A stretch of DNA of 64,000 bases from Glutamicibacter sp. JC586 (GCF_009805585.1 NZ_VHIN01000009.1:124001-188000); one strand, 5' to 3'. Positions 25,880 to 34,782 are shown, counted from the stretch's first letter. Notes: generated by a model from the letters alone, not told the origin. Numbers and translations: made by a program.

Positions 25880-26629
25880 TTAGTCAGTGGCGGATTGTCG
25901 ATTTTTCGCGAGGTAATGCTCAACGGCGAGAAGGCGAGTCTCAATTAGTTCTTCGAAGAGTTCATCGCTGTCCGGTGCTGGTAGTTCTAAGGCCTGACGC
26001 GAAAGTGGGGCTGCAATTTCTGGATAAGCGTCAAGTCGTTCGGCCGAAACCAAGTGGCTCACGAATTCTAGGTTGCCAGGTTCGAGTCGGTCATAGACGT
26101 AGTCGACGTTCAGGACAAATCCCAGAACATCACGTTCCAGTGCACGAACCATGCTCACGGATTGCTTGAGGGTCAACCCGATATCCACATAAAACCGAAG
26201 TATGCGTTCAATCAATTCGGTTCGCCGTGGACCAGGTACAGCGTCCACTTTCTCGTCCCAGTTCATTTGGGATGCTCGCGGATAGGCGCGCAGTGCATTG
26301 CGCGTAGCAACATATGCATCGCGCACGCCCTGCTGCCAGTGGGTGGCATCAAATTCAACTAACGGGCTGATGGCAAGGAAACGTTGTACTGCCAGATTAA
26401 CCACTTCTTGGCGGTCCGCTACGTAGTTATATAGGGCACGAGGCGTGACACCCAATTCGGATGCAAGTCGGTGCATGGTCAAGGCGCCGTAGCCTTCGAT
26501 ACCAGCGATTTCTAGTGCCTTTTCGGCCAATAATTCTTTACTCAGAGATGTGAACGCAGAATCCTTGCGGGGACGTCCACGCCCACGCTTCGCCGCCGTT
26601 GCGGGCGAAGTTTCCTTATTTTCGGCCAT
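25880..26629 (-). CDS. TetR/AcrR-family transcriptional regulator
   Basis: 249 residues. After a basic AT-hook-like GRGRPRK stretch (16-22), residues ~28-80 form the TetR helix-turn-helix (GYGALTMHRLASELGVTPRALYNYVADRQEVVNLA). The C-terminal helical domain would bind the inducer; its length and the region around WDEKVDAVPGPRRTELIERIL fit the TetR ligand domain, but no subfamily was recognised. Located directly upstream of the DHA2 exporter on the same strand, it most likely represses that gene from the palindrome at 25804-25823. Confidence 0.85.
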   Translation of the reverse strand: MAENKETSPATAAKRGRGRPRKDSAFTSLSKELLAEKALEIAGIEGYGALTMHRLASELGVTPRALYNYVADRQEVVNLAVQRFLAISPLVEFDATHWQQGVRDAYVATRNALRAYPRASQMNWDEKVDAVPGPRRTELIERILRFYVDIGLTLKQSVSMVRALERDVLGFVLNVDYVYDRLEPGNLEFVSHLVSAERLDAYPEIAAPLSRQALELPAPDSDELFEELIETRLLAVEHYLAKNRQSATD

Positions 26630-26683
26630 CTCAAGAGGATATACGTAGTTTCTGAGTAAATCCGTTTAGCACGCCCATGATGC

Positions 26684-27673
26684 TTAGAACAGGGCCAGCA
26701 ACTTGCGAGCACGATCGTGCCACATGTCAGCGGCCACGGCCAGGTGCCCGGCTGCAAATGAGAGTCCTCCGGCCAGCCATGGCCATATAAGTGTTGCGCC
26801 GTAGGCATCTGGCAGCGAGGCCACGTAACCGGCCACAATCACCAGCAGCCCGGCGACGACGAGAGCAATGTGGGCGATTCTCCAACGGAACGGAAGCAAG
26901 ATGCCTAGCACTACCAAAACAGCACAAGGAGCAATAATCATCCAGCCCGAACCAGCAAAATCGTTCAGGCCAGCGACTGCTGCAAAAATGATCGCGGCTG
27001 CCAGTAGAATCGCCGCGGTAATCATCCAGCCCGGATCGGGGCGGGCCATGGATCCTCGCATCATCAGCAGGGGCGTGAACACCTGCGCCCACAACAAAAT
27101 CGTGACCGGGATGAAATACAGGGCCAAAGCCGAACCACCGCTAAGGCACACCACGCTCATCAGCACTGCGCCAAGCACTCGAAGAACCATCGATGTCGCG
27201 CCATGCGTCCACAGTGGCAACAAGCTAAAAACAGCCGGAACAAAGGCCAGCCAGATCAGCTGAGAACCAACGAGAGTTTCAAGGTCCGAAAGCCAACCAC
27301 CCCAGTGGCCAAGTACGCTGAGCGCTGCTTGCTGCCCTACCTCAGCATCTTGGGGTGGCGAGAAGAGCACCACCACAATTGTGAGTAACGACAGCGCAAA
27401 AATCGGCCAGGCCAAGATTCGAGTCAGGAAGTAGTTACCGCTGCTCACTTCGAGCTCTTCAGGTTCGGTGCGCTCGAACTTCAAAGCTCTCATCGCCGGA
27501 TCCCCCAACAAATTCATCAGCTCGCGCTTGCGACGCCCGCCACCGGGCAAACTTCTAATCTCTTCACGCGTTTGTTCAAGAACTTGCTTTCGTTCATTCT
27601 CAGAGAGGAAATCCAAGGCACGACGAAGTTGCTCCAAATAGTTGCGGGCAGCGCGTGGCAGATTCTGGCTCAT
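26684..27673 (-). CDS. Multi-spanning membrane protein with N-terminal HAAS-like domain
   Basis: 329 residues from ATG 27673. The cytoplasmic N-terminus (about 1-75: YLEQLRRALDFLSENERKQVLEQTREEIRSLP) resembles the HAAS/DUF1700 helical domain that in other bacteria accompanies PadR-type regulators. It is followed by about eight predicted helices between residues ~85 and 320 without charged transport motifs. Function unknown; no PadR gene is adjacent. A TAGAGT element ends seven bases before the ATG, with no useful spacing for a ribosome site, so the mRNA may be leaderless. It is followed on the same strand by the TetR gene 54 bases later. Confidence 0.65.
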   Translation of the reverse strand: MSQNLPRAARNYLEQLRRALDFLSENERKQVLEQTREEIRSLPGGGRRKRELMNLLGDPAMRALKFERTEPEELEVSSGNYFLTRILAWPIFALSLLTIVVVLFSPPQDAEVGQQAALSVLGHWGGWLSDLETLVGSQLIWLAFVPAVFSLLPLWTHGATSMVLRVLGAVLMSVVCLSGGSALALYFIPVTILLWAQVFTPLLMMRGSMARPDPGWMITAAILLAAAIIFAAVAGLNDFAGSGWMIIAPCAVLVVLGILLPFRWRIAHIALVVAGLLVIVAGYVASLPDAYGATLIWPWLAGGLSFAAGHLAVAADMWHDRARKLLALF

Positions 27674-27715
27674 ACCTTTTACTCTACGTGGCTTCAGCAC
27701 AGCTAGAACGTAACA

Positions 27716-27747
27716 ATGCGGGACAACGCCAGTGGCGTGCCCCGCAT
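27716..27747 (-). terminator. Hairpin downstream of malG
   Basis: Arms ATGCGGG (27716-27722) and CCCGCAT (27741-27747) enclose a second stem ACGCC/GGCGT. It begins 31 bases after the malG stop on the minus strand; the trailing T-run is short, so termination may be partial. Confidence 0.5.
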
Positions 27748-27777
27748 CATCAATTTTCCCTAGTTCTTATTTTCTGC

Positions 27778-28698
27778 TTACTTTCCAGCGCCCGCCGTCA
27801 GGCCACCGACGATGTATTTCTGCAAGAACAGGAACAAGGCCATCACCGGCAAGGCAGCGAGTACGGCGCCAGCGGCAAAGACAGACCAGTTAGAGGTGAA
27901 CTCTTCAGAAACATAGGAGTACAGGCCCACAGCCAAGGTCTGGTTTTCCGGAGAAACCAGCACTACCGAAGCCAGGACAAAGTCACTGGTGCTGGAGATA
28001 AAGGACAGCAGTCCCACCACGGCCAGGATTGGAGCAACTAAGCGAAGGATCATGGTGAAGAAGATCCGCGCGTGACCGGCACCGTCAATCTTTGCTGCTT
28101 CATCGATCTCCACCGGGATGGTGTTGAAGAAGCCATACATCAGATAGGTGTTGACCCCCAAAGCACCGCCGAGGTAGACCATGATCAATGCAATCTGATT
28201 ATCAATGCCCAGCGCTGGGAATACATCACCAAGCGAGGTGAGCAGGATGAAGATCGCGACCACAGCCAGAAGCTGCGGGAAGATCTGCACGACGAGCAAG
28301 CTGACCAAGCCAACGCGACGACCGGTGAAGCGCATGCGCGAGAAACTGTATGCGGCCAGCGCCCCGAGGAAGACCGACGCGGCAGCTGTGGTCAAGCCGA
28401 TGATCAGGGTGTTGGCAAACCAAGCTGCGTAGGGACGTTGTTCATTGTGGAACAGATCGATGTAGCTCTGGAAACCAATGGTGGAAAAGAAACCGTTGGA
28501 GGAAAGCAGAGTTCCGTTCGGGTTCAGTGAGGCAGAGAGTACATATAGCAGCGGGAAGGCCGCGTAGATGCACAGTGCCACACCAATTAGATGTCGCCAT
28601 CCGGTGGTAGCAAACCATTTTCCAAAGGTACGACGCCCAGGCTGCGCAGGAGTACGGACGTTGAGTTTTGGTGTTGTTGAAGTGGTGTCGGCGCTCAT
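27778..28698 (-). CDS. malG: Maltose/maltodextrin ABC transporter permease MalG
   Basis: 306-residue inner-membrane permease of the CUT1 sugar-importer family, six helices. The EAA loop that docks the ATPase is visible as EIDEAAKIDGAGHARIFFTMILRLVAPIL near residues 185-215, and the N-terminal cytoplasmic stretch is short. It forms the translocation channel with MalF. ATG 28698 overlaps the malF stop codon by one base. The cluster has no ATPase gene, so a shared MsiK-like ATPase elsewhere in the genome is expected, as in other actinobacteria. Confidence 0.9.
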   Translation of the reverse strand: MSADTTSTTPKLNVRTPAQPGRRTFGKWFATTGWRHLIGVALCIYAAFPLLYVLSASLNPNGTLLSSNGFFSTIGFQSYIDLFHNEQRPYAAWFANTLIIGLTTAAASVFLGALAAYSFSRMRFTGRRVGLVSLLVVQIFPQLLAVVAIFILLTSLGDVFPALGIDNQIALIMVYLGGALGVNTYLMYGFFNTIPVEIDEAAKIDGAGHARIFFTMILRLVAPILAVVGLLSFISSTSDFVLASVVLVSPENQTLAVGLYSYVSEEFTSNWSVFAAGAVLAALPVMALFLFLQKYIVGGLTAGAGK

Positions 28699-30287
28699 TA
28701 GTTCAGCTCCTCCAGTGCCTTGGTCTGCTTAAAACTGATGATGGAAATGATCGCTACGATCACGAAGATGATGATGGAGAACGCACTGGCCAGCCCGTAG
28801 TCACGTTGTGAGCCGACAAAAGCTACCTTGTACACCATCGAGATCAGGATGTCGGTTGAACCCACGTTCAACCCAGCGTCTTCTAATCGTGGACCGCCTT
28901 CGGTGAGCATGTAGATCACGTTGAAGTTGTTGAAGTTGAAGGCGAAGGAGCTGATCAACAGCGGAGCGACAGAAACGAGCAGCAGCGGCAACTTGATCAG
29001 TCGGAAGATCTGGAAAGGTTTCGCTCCGTCAATGGTGGCAGCTTCCGAAAGCTCTTGCGGGATTGACTGCAATGCGCCGGTGCACACCAAGAACATATAA
29101 GGGAACCCCAGCCAGAGGTTGACCCACAGCACCGAGAACTTGGCCAGCCACGGATCGGTGAGCCATGGGATTCCTGCTCCCCCAAAGAGCACCTGGTTCA
29201 CGAAGCCAAAGTCCTTGTTCAGCATGCCGGCCCACACCAGGCCGCCTAAGAAGGCAGGGAAGGCGTAAGGCAGGATCGAGATGACGCGATAAATCTTGCG
29301 CCCCTTCATTCGCATGTCATTGAACACGATAGCCAAGAAGAGCCCGAGGAAGAAGGTCGATGCCACTGACAAGAACGCAAAGGCAAAGGTCCAGACCGAG
29401 ACGGAGAACAGTGCTCCACGGATTGACGAGTCGGTGAACGCGCGGGTGAAGTTATCAAAGCCGACGTTGATTGACCAGCCCGGCATCAACTGCGTCCCGT
29501 CTTGCGCGGTGAACGCTCCAACCCCGGTGTCGGTGTAGACGGTACCGGTTTTCTGATCGGTCATCGTATCGGCATCACGGTCGTAGCTCAGCGAGGAGGT
29601 GTACTGATAGGCGGTGCGTCCATCGCTAGTGCGCAACGTTCCTTCGGCTGGATCATCGCTGATTGCGACCTTCAGTGAGGTCACTTCCCCCTGACGGCTG
29701 AGCAAGTCAGCAAATTTGAGCTGGGTGTAGTTTGCCAAGGTGGCCGGGTCAACGGGTGCCAACGCGTCATCAACGTCGCCGAGCATCTGTTGGCCGTCTT
29801 TTTCAACCACCATGGCCAGACCGTCTTCACCGGTGTAGAGAGTGACCGGGTAGCCAGGGGAACCGGCAACACGTTCCTGGTTGGACTGCAACAGCGCTGA
29901 GACCGCGTCGGCTTTGTCCGAATTATGTCCCGAGCCATAGTTGGTGAAAGCAATGTAGCCGGTGTAACCGATGACAAAAACTTGGAAGATCAACAAGAAA
30001 ATCGTGCCCGGCAACAGGTACTTCGCCGGCAACCAGCCCTTCTTGAAATACACCACGTTGATCACCACGGTGATCACTGCGATGACGGTGGCAATTAACC
30101 ACGCTTCACGGCCGATAGCAGTAAAAATTGCAAAAACTGCCGTCGCGTCGATTAGGGCAACCATGATGATCTTGATCAGGATAGAACCGAGGCTGGTGCC
30201 TGATGCATTGGCAAATCGCTTCGCAGCTGGTGAGAGCTTGCGCTTGGGATCCTGTGTGCTGTTCGGTGGTGCCGGAGGGGCTGTCAT
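28698..30287 (-). CDS. malF: Maltose/maltodextrin ABC transporter permease MalF
   Basis: 529 residues; ATG 30287 has GGAAG six bases upstream and is preferred over ATG 30293. Three N-terminal helices (about 25-120) are followed by a large external domain of about 150 residues, matching the periplasmic P2-type loop of E. coli MalF that contacts the binding protein, and then the conserved permease core with the EAA loop ELSEAATIDGAKPFQIFRLIKLPLL near residues 420-445. The loop makes maltose/maltodextrin more likely than other CUT1 sugars. It pairs with MalG. Confidence 0.9.
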   Translation of the reverse strand: MTAPPAPPNSTQDPKRKLSPAAKRFANASGTSLGSILIKIIMVALIDATAVFAIFTAIGREAWLIATVIAVITVVINVVYFKKGWLPAKYLLPGTIFLLIFQVFVIGYTGYIAFTNYGSGHNSDKADAVSALLQSNQERVAGSPGYPVTLYTGEDGLAMVVEKDGQQMLGDVDDALAPVDPATLANYTQLKFADLLSRQGEVTSLKVAISDDPAEGTLRTSDGRTAYQYTSSLSYDRDADTMTDQKTGTVYTDTGVGAFTAQDGTQLMPGWSINVGFDNFTRAFTDSSIRGALFSVSVWTFAFAFLSVASTFFLGLFLAIVFNDMRMKGRKIYRVISILPYAFPAFLGGLVWAGMLNKDFGFVNQVLFGGAGIPWLTDPWLAKFSVLWVNLWLGFPYMFLVCTGALQSIPQELSEAATIDGAKPFQIFRLIKLPLLLVSVAPLLISSFAFNFNNFNVIYMLTEGGPRLEDAGLNVGSTDILISMVYKVAFVGSQRDYGLASAFSIIIFVIVAIISIISFKQTKALEELN

Positions 30288-30346
30288 AGTCATCTTCCAG
30301 ATGTCCCTGTCATATAAAGCTCTGTGAGTGCTGGCCTGAGGTCAAT

Positions 30347-30382
30347 GCTGGAGCCGGCGGCGAAGGCCAATCCGGCTCCAGC
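30347..30382 (-). other. Intercistronic hairpin between malE and malF
   Basis: Perfect 11-base arms GCTGGAGCCGG (30347-30357) and its complement (30372-30382) within the 122-base malE-malF gap, with no T-run. In E. coli the equivalent gap has structured repeats that make malE mRNA outlast malFG; a similar role is inferred here. Confidence 0.55.
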
Positions 30383-30409
30383 GTTAGAGGTGATGTGTAG
30401 GCAGGCGAC

Positions 30410-31675
30410 CTACTTGCTGATGGCCTTTTCAATATCCTTGGTCATCTTTTCCCAACGCTGGGTTGGATCGGCCTTGCCGGTAATGATTTCAGCTTCGGCA
30501 ACGCCCCAGTATTCCCACACTGCAGCCATTTCAGGAATGTTCGGCATTGGCACACCGGTGGCACCCACTTCACCGAAGGATGCGATGGTCTCATCGGACT
30601 TAGCAGCTTCGAAGGCAGCCTTGTTGGCCGGCGGGCGATTGCCTACTTCATACAACTCGGTCTGTACTTCTTCGGTACCGATGTAGTTGGTCAAGAACTC
30701 AGTAGCTGCCAACAGGTTTTCGGTCTTGGATGAGACGAAGAAACCCTGAACTGCAACGAACGGCTGTGCTTCTTCACCGCCTGCGGTAGGGATTGGGTCG
30801 ATGGCCAAGTTGATCTTTGCTTTTTCGGCCGCTTCCACGTTCCATGGACCGGTCAACAGGAATGGTGAGTCGCCGGATGCGAACTTTTCCTTGGCAATAT
30901 CGGCATCAATGCTGGTCTTGAGGGTTCCAGCTTTGCCTTGCTCCGCCAGCCACTTAGCGAATTCAACGCCGCCTTCGTTGCCGATCTGTAGATCCTTCGG
31001 ATCATAGGCGCCCGCCTCATCGGTTCCGAACACTGGCGCTCCAAAAGAACTCTGGAATGGGTAGGCGTGGAACGGATCGCCTACATCGGTGACCTGGACC
31101 AAGAAGGGGAACTTGGTGCCCGCTTTTTTGCCGGCGGCAATCATGTCGTCGAAGGTTTCTGGAGCCTCTTTGACAAGGTCTGCGTTACGCAAAAGCGCCA
31201 GGTTTTCGGTGGCGTAAGGAACCCCGTAGGTCTTGCCTTCGTAGCTCATGGCGTTAACGGATACATCTTGGAAGTCCGAGGCTTTATCCCCGAGCTCAAC
31301 TGGCTGAACAACACCGTTGTTCACCATGTTGCCCAACCAGTCGTGGGCGCCGATGGTGATATCAGGTCCCTTGCCGGTAGGAACTTGGCGCAGGAAGTCT
31401 TCCTGGATCTTTGAGAAGTCTTTGACGACCAGTTTCACCTTCACGCCAGACTGCTTTTCGAAGTCTGCAGCTGCTTCCTTGAGTACTGGCTGGCGGTTGG
31501 CATCAACCCAAACGGTCAGCGATCCACCGGAGGCAGCTGCTGGAGAAGATTCAGCAGCGGCTGGGCTAGAAGATGGCTGGGAGGTTGAACCGGATCCGCC
31601 GCAGGCAGTGAGTGAAAGAGCTGCGATTGCAGTCAAAGCTCCGCCAACTAGCCAAGGGTGTTTTTTCACCTTCAT
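30410..31675 (-). CDS. malE: Maltose/maltodextrin-binding lipoprotein MalE
   Basis: 421-residue extracytoplasmic solute-binding protein. Signal peptide with lipobox LTA-C places the lipid anchor on Cys25; a Ser/Pro/Ala linker follows. The mature part has the family-1 binding-protein signatures, including LTVWVDANRQPVLKEAAADFEKQSG at the start, GPDITIGAHDWLGNMV, YGVPYATENLALLRN and FLLTGPWNVEAAEKA, close to E. coli MalE in order. It delivers maltose or maltodextrins to MalFG. First gene of the malEFG operon; a LacI-type operator lies 99 bases upstream of its ATG. Confidence 0.92.
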   Translation of the reverse strand: MKVKKHPWLVGGALTAIAALSLTACGGSGSTSQPSSSPAAAESSPAAASGGSLTVWVDANRQPVLKEAAADFEKQSGVKVKLVVKDFSKIQEDFLRQVPTGKGPDITIGAHDWLGNMVNNGVVQPVELGDKASDFQDVSVNAMSYEGKTYGVPYATENLALLRNADLVKEAPETFDDMIAAGKKAGTKFPFLVQVTDVGDPFHAYPFQSSFGAPVFGTDEAGAYDPKDLQIGNEGGVEFAKWLAEQGKAGTLKTSIDADIAKEKFASGDSPFLLTGPWNVEAAEKAKINLAIDPIPTAGGEEAQPFVAVQGFFVSSKTENLLAATEFLTNYIGTEEVQTELYEVGNRPPANKAAFEAAKSDETIASFGEVGATGVPMPNIPEMAAVWEYWGVAEAEIITGKADPTQRWEKMTKDIEKAISK

Positions 31676-31773
31676 GGGATGTCCTTTCGTGACAACTTTG
31701 TCCGATGGGCCGGATCGGTTACGGAATTTCGTAGCACCGCCGGTGAAATCTAAAAATGCGAGTGTGCTTCACT

Positions 31774-31787
31774 TGTAAGCGTTTCCA
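31774..31787 (-). promoter_or_regulatory. LacI-type (MalR) operator upstream of malE
   Basis: TGTAAGCGTTTCCA fits the LacI/CcpA-type consensus TGNAANCGNTTNCA. On the minus strand it overlaps CTTACA, a possible -35 box, with a T-rich TTTTTAGAT about 18 bases on that could be the -10. Matches the site at 31897-31910 in 12 of 14 positions. Confidence 0.75.
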
Positions 31788-31896
31788 GAGTGGCACACAT
31801 CACGAGACTTAGCAAGTAAACATCTAAAAAACTTGCGCATGGGCGAAACAAGGAAGATCCAACCATCTCGTGAGGCCGACGATCAGCAGTTCGGAT

Positions 31897-31933
31897 TGCA
31901 AGCGTTTACATTCATCCGAACATCCATTATCGT
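31897..31933 (+). promoter_or_regulatory. LacI-type (MalR) operator and promoter of the alpha-glucosidase gene
   Basis: Operator TGCAAGCGTTTACA (31897-31910) overlaps a -35-like TTTACA (31905-31910); after a 17-base spacer comes TATCGT (31928-31933) as -10. The start ATG at 31941 is seven bases later, so transcript and reading frame probably begin together. A bound repressor would cover the -35 box. Confidence 0.75.
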
Positions 31934-31940
31934 TACCGTC

Positions 31941-33629
31941 ATGACTCAAACTCGCTCCGACGTTGAAGCTCTCACCCAGTCCAAAGACGCACAGTGGTGG
32001 CGCTCCTCGGTGATTTATCAGATTTATCCTCGCTCATTCGCCGACTCTAATTCCGATGGCATGGGCGATTTGAATGGCATTACGCAACGACTTGAGAGCA
32101 TCGCGGACCTATCCGTTGACGCTATTTGGTTGTCACCATTTTTCTCGTCACCGCAAAAGGACGCCGGATACGACGTTTCCAACTATTGCGATGTAGACCC
32201 CTTGTTCGGCACCCTCGAAGACTATGACGCTATGGTGGCCAAGGCGCACTCACTAGGTTTACGGGTAATTGTCGATCTGGTACCTAATCACTGTTCCGAT
32301 CAGCACCCGTGGTTCCAAGAAGCCCTCGCCGCAGCACCGGGCTCCCCCGAGCGAGATCGTTTTATCTTCAAGGACACTCCAGCATCAGGGCACCCAAATA
32401 ACTGGGAATCGGTTTTTGGTGGACCAATGTGGAGCACAACAACCAACCCAGATGGAAGCGTGGGTCAGTCGTACCTACACATTTTTGATTCTTCTCAGCC
32501 CGATTTCAACTGGGAAAACGAGGAAGTGCGGGCAATGTTCCGCGACGTGCTTCGTTTTTGGCTTGATCGTGGCACCGACGGATTCCGTGTGGACGTGGCC
32601 CACGGCCTGATCAAGGCCGAAGGGCTTCCAGATTTCACCCCGGATCCTACTGCGGCATCCATGGGCGGCACCGAAGAACTCGCCCCTTGGTGGGGCCAAG
32701 ATGGTGTCCACGAAATCTACCGCGACTGGCGCACTGTGCTCAATGAATACGATGGTGAGCGCGTACTGTGCGCGGAAGCTTGGGTTAACCCACTCTCGCT
32801 CATGGCAAAGTGGGTTCGCTCTGACGAGATGCATCAGGCATTCAATTTCCCCTACCTTTCCTGCGATTACGATGCGCAGCAGATCCGGGCAACCATCGAC
32901 GAGTCACTGGCAGAGTTCAGCGCGGTCGGTGCACCGAGCACCTGGGTGCTTTCGAATCATGACGTGGTTCGCCATGCCACTCGTTTGGCACTGACCGAAG
33001 ATAATCCTCAGGGTGACGGCATCGGTCCGAACACTCCGAATTTGCCTGATCCTGCCGTAGGTTTGCGTCGCGCGCGCTCGGCAACTGCTCTCATGTTGGC
33101 CCTTCCAGGCGGCTCCTATCTGTACCAAGGCGAAGAGCTTGGCCTTCCAGAGGCGGTGGATCTGCCCGATGAATCACGTCAAGATCCGACCTGGTTCCGC
33201 ACCAATAAAGAGCGCTACGGTCGCGATGGTTGCCGCGTTCCTTTGCCCTGGGAAGCTGAGGGTGCCTCCTATGGGTTTAGCGAGAATGGCGAAAGCTGGT
33301 TGCCACAACCACAACAGTGGGCCGCTTACGCACGCGATGTTCAGCGCGAGGATGCTGATTCCACGTTGAACCTCTATAAGGCGCTGCTTGAACAGCGTCA
33401 TACCCATAATTTGGGAACCGGCGAGCTTGTTTGGGTTCCCCAGGAGCACCAGGATTTGCTGGCATTTACCAACGGCAAAATTCTTGTAGTGGCCAACTTC
33501 GGCCAGAGTCCTTTGGCGCTTCCCGAGCTAGCAACAGGCGCAGAAGAACTGGTACGTAGCCAGCCTTCTACCGATGCTCAGTCCGGGAATATTCCAGCGG
33601 AAACCACCATCTGGTTCCAGTTGCCTTAG
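31941..33629 (+). CDS. Alpha-glucosidase / oligo-1,6-glucosidase, glycoside hydrolase family 13
   Basis: 562-residue cytoplasmic GH13 enzyme releasing glucose from imported malto- or isomalto-oligosaccharides. It opens with the typical WWRSSVIYQIYPRSFADSNSDG segment. Catalytic residues: Asp218 in GFRVDVAHG (nucleophile), Glu279 in LCAEAW (acid/base) and the Asp in LSNHDVVRH; region I is DLVPNH (112-117). The C-terminal beta domain is intact. Start ATG 31941 is chosen from homology and promoter geometry; the upstream in-frame ATG (31833) would run through the operator. Linkage or trehalose specificity cannot be settled by eye. Divergent from malEFG and co-regulated by matching operators. Confidence 0.9.
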   Translation: MTQTRSDVEALTQSKDAQWWRSSVIYQIYPRSFADSNSDGMGDLNGITQRLESIADLSVDAIWLSPFFSSPQKDAGYDVSNYCDVDPLFGTLEDYDAMVAKAHSLGLRVIVDLVPNHCSDQHPWFQEALAAAPGSPERDRFIFKDTPASGHPNNWESVFGGPMWSTTTNPDGSVGQSYLHIFDSSQPDFNWENEEVRAMFRDVLRFWLDRGTDGFRVDVAHGLIKAEGLPDFTPDPTAASMGGTEELAPWWGQDGVHEIYRDWRTVLNEYDGERVLCAEAWVNPLSLMAKWVRSDEMHQAFNFPYLSCDYDAQQIRATIDESLAEFSAVGAPSTWVLSNHDVVRHATRLALTEDNPQGDGIGPNTPNLPDPAVGLRRARSATALMLALPGGSYLYQGEELGLPEAVDLPDESRQDPTWFRTNKERYGRDGCRVPLPWEAEGASYGFSENGESWLPQPQQWAAYARDVQREDADSTLNLYKALLEQRHTHNLGTGELVWVPQEHQDLLAFTNGKILVVANFGQSPLALPELATGAEELVRSQPSTDAQSGNIPAETTIWFQLP

Positions 33630-33679
33630 TAAGGTCATACGGTGCCAGAACATACTAGAGCACCGGGTATTGTTGTTTC

Positions 33680-33726
33680 GTGGCCGCGGCGTGAAGAAAA
33701 TACTTCTTCACTTGATCCGCGGCCAC
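33680..33726 (+). other. Long stem-loop between alpha-glucosidase and LacI regulator genes
   Basis: Outer arms GTGGCCGCGG / CCGCGGCCAC (33680-33689, 33717-33726) and inner arms GTGAAGAA / TTCTTCAC (33691-33698, 33704-33711) stack into 18 pairs with a five-base loop. It ends 22 bases before the regulator's GTG and is followed by AAATACTTAGG, not a T-run, so it may be an mRNA-processing or attenuation structure, or a weak terminator. Confidence 0.55.
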
Positions 33727-33748
33727 AAATACTTAGGAAGGACACATC

Positions 33749-34762
33749 GTGGCGGGGATCAAAGATGTCGCTGAAGCGGCTGGAGTCTCAATCGCGACTG
33801 TCTCTCGCGCCCTGTCCGGACGAGGCTCAGTCTCATCGTCGGCGCAAGAGGCAGTACAGCAAGCGGCCGCAGAACTTGGGTACGTCGTCTCGTCCTCAGC
33901 ATCCGGCCTTGCTTCGGGCCGCACACGAAATATCGGTGTGCTGGTTCCGGTGATCAACCACTGGTTCTACGCCAGCGTATTAGAAGGCATCTCCAGTTCG
34001 CTGATGAATGAAGGTTATGACACCACGCTTTACCAGCTGACCAAGGACCGCGCTCAACGAGAAAAAATCTTCTCGGACTTCCTACTGCGCCAGCGTGTTG
34101 ACGCCGTCATTGCGGTGAACGTTGAATTGGATTCCGAGGAAGTTCACGCACTGCATGCGCTGGATAAGCCATTGGTTGGTGTCGGTGGCCCTCTTCCTGG
34201 TGTGCCTACGCTCCACGTTGATGATGAAGGTATTTCTTCATTGGCTACCGAGCATCTGCTTTCCTTGGGCCATGAACGGATCGGCTTCATCGGCGGCAAT
34301 GAAGAAACGGATGTCGACTTTAGGGTTCCTAGCCATCGGCTGACTGGATACGAACGTGCCCTCACCGAAGCAGGTATCGCGGTCGATGATTCCCTGTGCG
34401 TCGGCGCTGACTTCACCATGCCTCAGGCCTATCAGGTAGCCAAGCAACTGTTGGGCAATCCGAAGGGCCGGCCCACCGCAGTGTTGGCCGCGAGCGACGA
34501 GATGGCCATTGGCGCCATCCTCGCTGCCCGGGATCTTGGGATGCAAGTCCCCCAAGAACTCTCAGTGATCGGCGTGGACAACCACGATCTTTCCGAAATG
34601 TTTGGACTGACAACCATCGAGCAGCGTCCGCATGAACAAGGAAATCTGGCTGTCGCTATGCTGCTTCGCGCCATTCGTGGCCAGGAGCCAGCCGCCGCAA
34701 ACGAACTCGAGCACAAGTTGGTAGTTCGCTCCTCAACGACCCGCCCGTCATCATCTTCATAG
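33749..34762 (+). CDS. malR: LacI-family transcriptional repressor of the maltose genes
   Basis: 337 residues, GTG start eight bases after AGGAAGGA. Residues 1-55 are the LacI helix-turn-helix and hinge (MAGIKDVAEAAGVSIATVSRALSG...), and residues ~60-330 the periplasmic-binding-protein-like sensor domain. The hinge and recognition helix are of the type that binds palindromes centred on CG, matching the two operators at 31774 and 31897. Maltose or a derivative is the expected inducer. It follows the alpha-glucosidase by 119 bases, separated by a long stem-loop, and is followed by a strong terminator. Confidence 0.88.
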   Translation: MAGIKDVAEAAGVSIATVSRALSGRGSVSSSAQEAVQQAAAELGYVVSSSASGLASGRTRNIGVLVPVINHWFYASVLEGISSSLMNEGYDTTLYQLTKDRAQREKIFSDFLLRQRVDAVIAVNVELDSEEVHALHALDKPLVGVGGPLPGVPTLHVDDEGISSLATEHLLSLGHERIGFIGGNEETDVDFRVPSHRLTGYERALTEAGIAVDDSLCVGADFTMPQAYQVAKQLLGNPKGRPTAVLAASDEMAIGAILAARDLGMQVPQELSVIGVDNHDLSEMFGLTTIEQRPHEQGNLAVAMLLRAIRGQEPAAANELEHKLVVRSSTTRPSSSS

Positions 34763-34782
34763 AACCGTAGGTGCAGTCAAAG

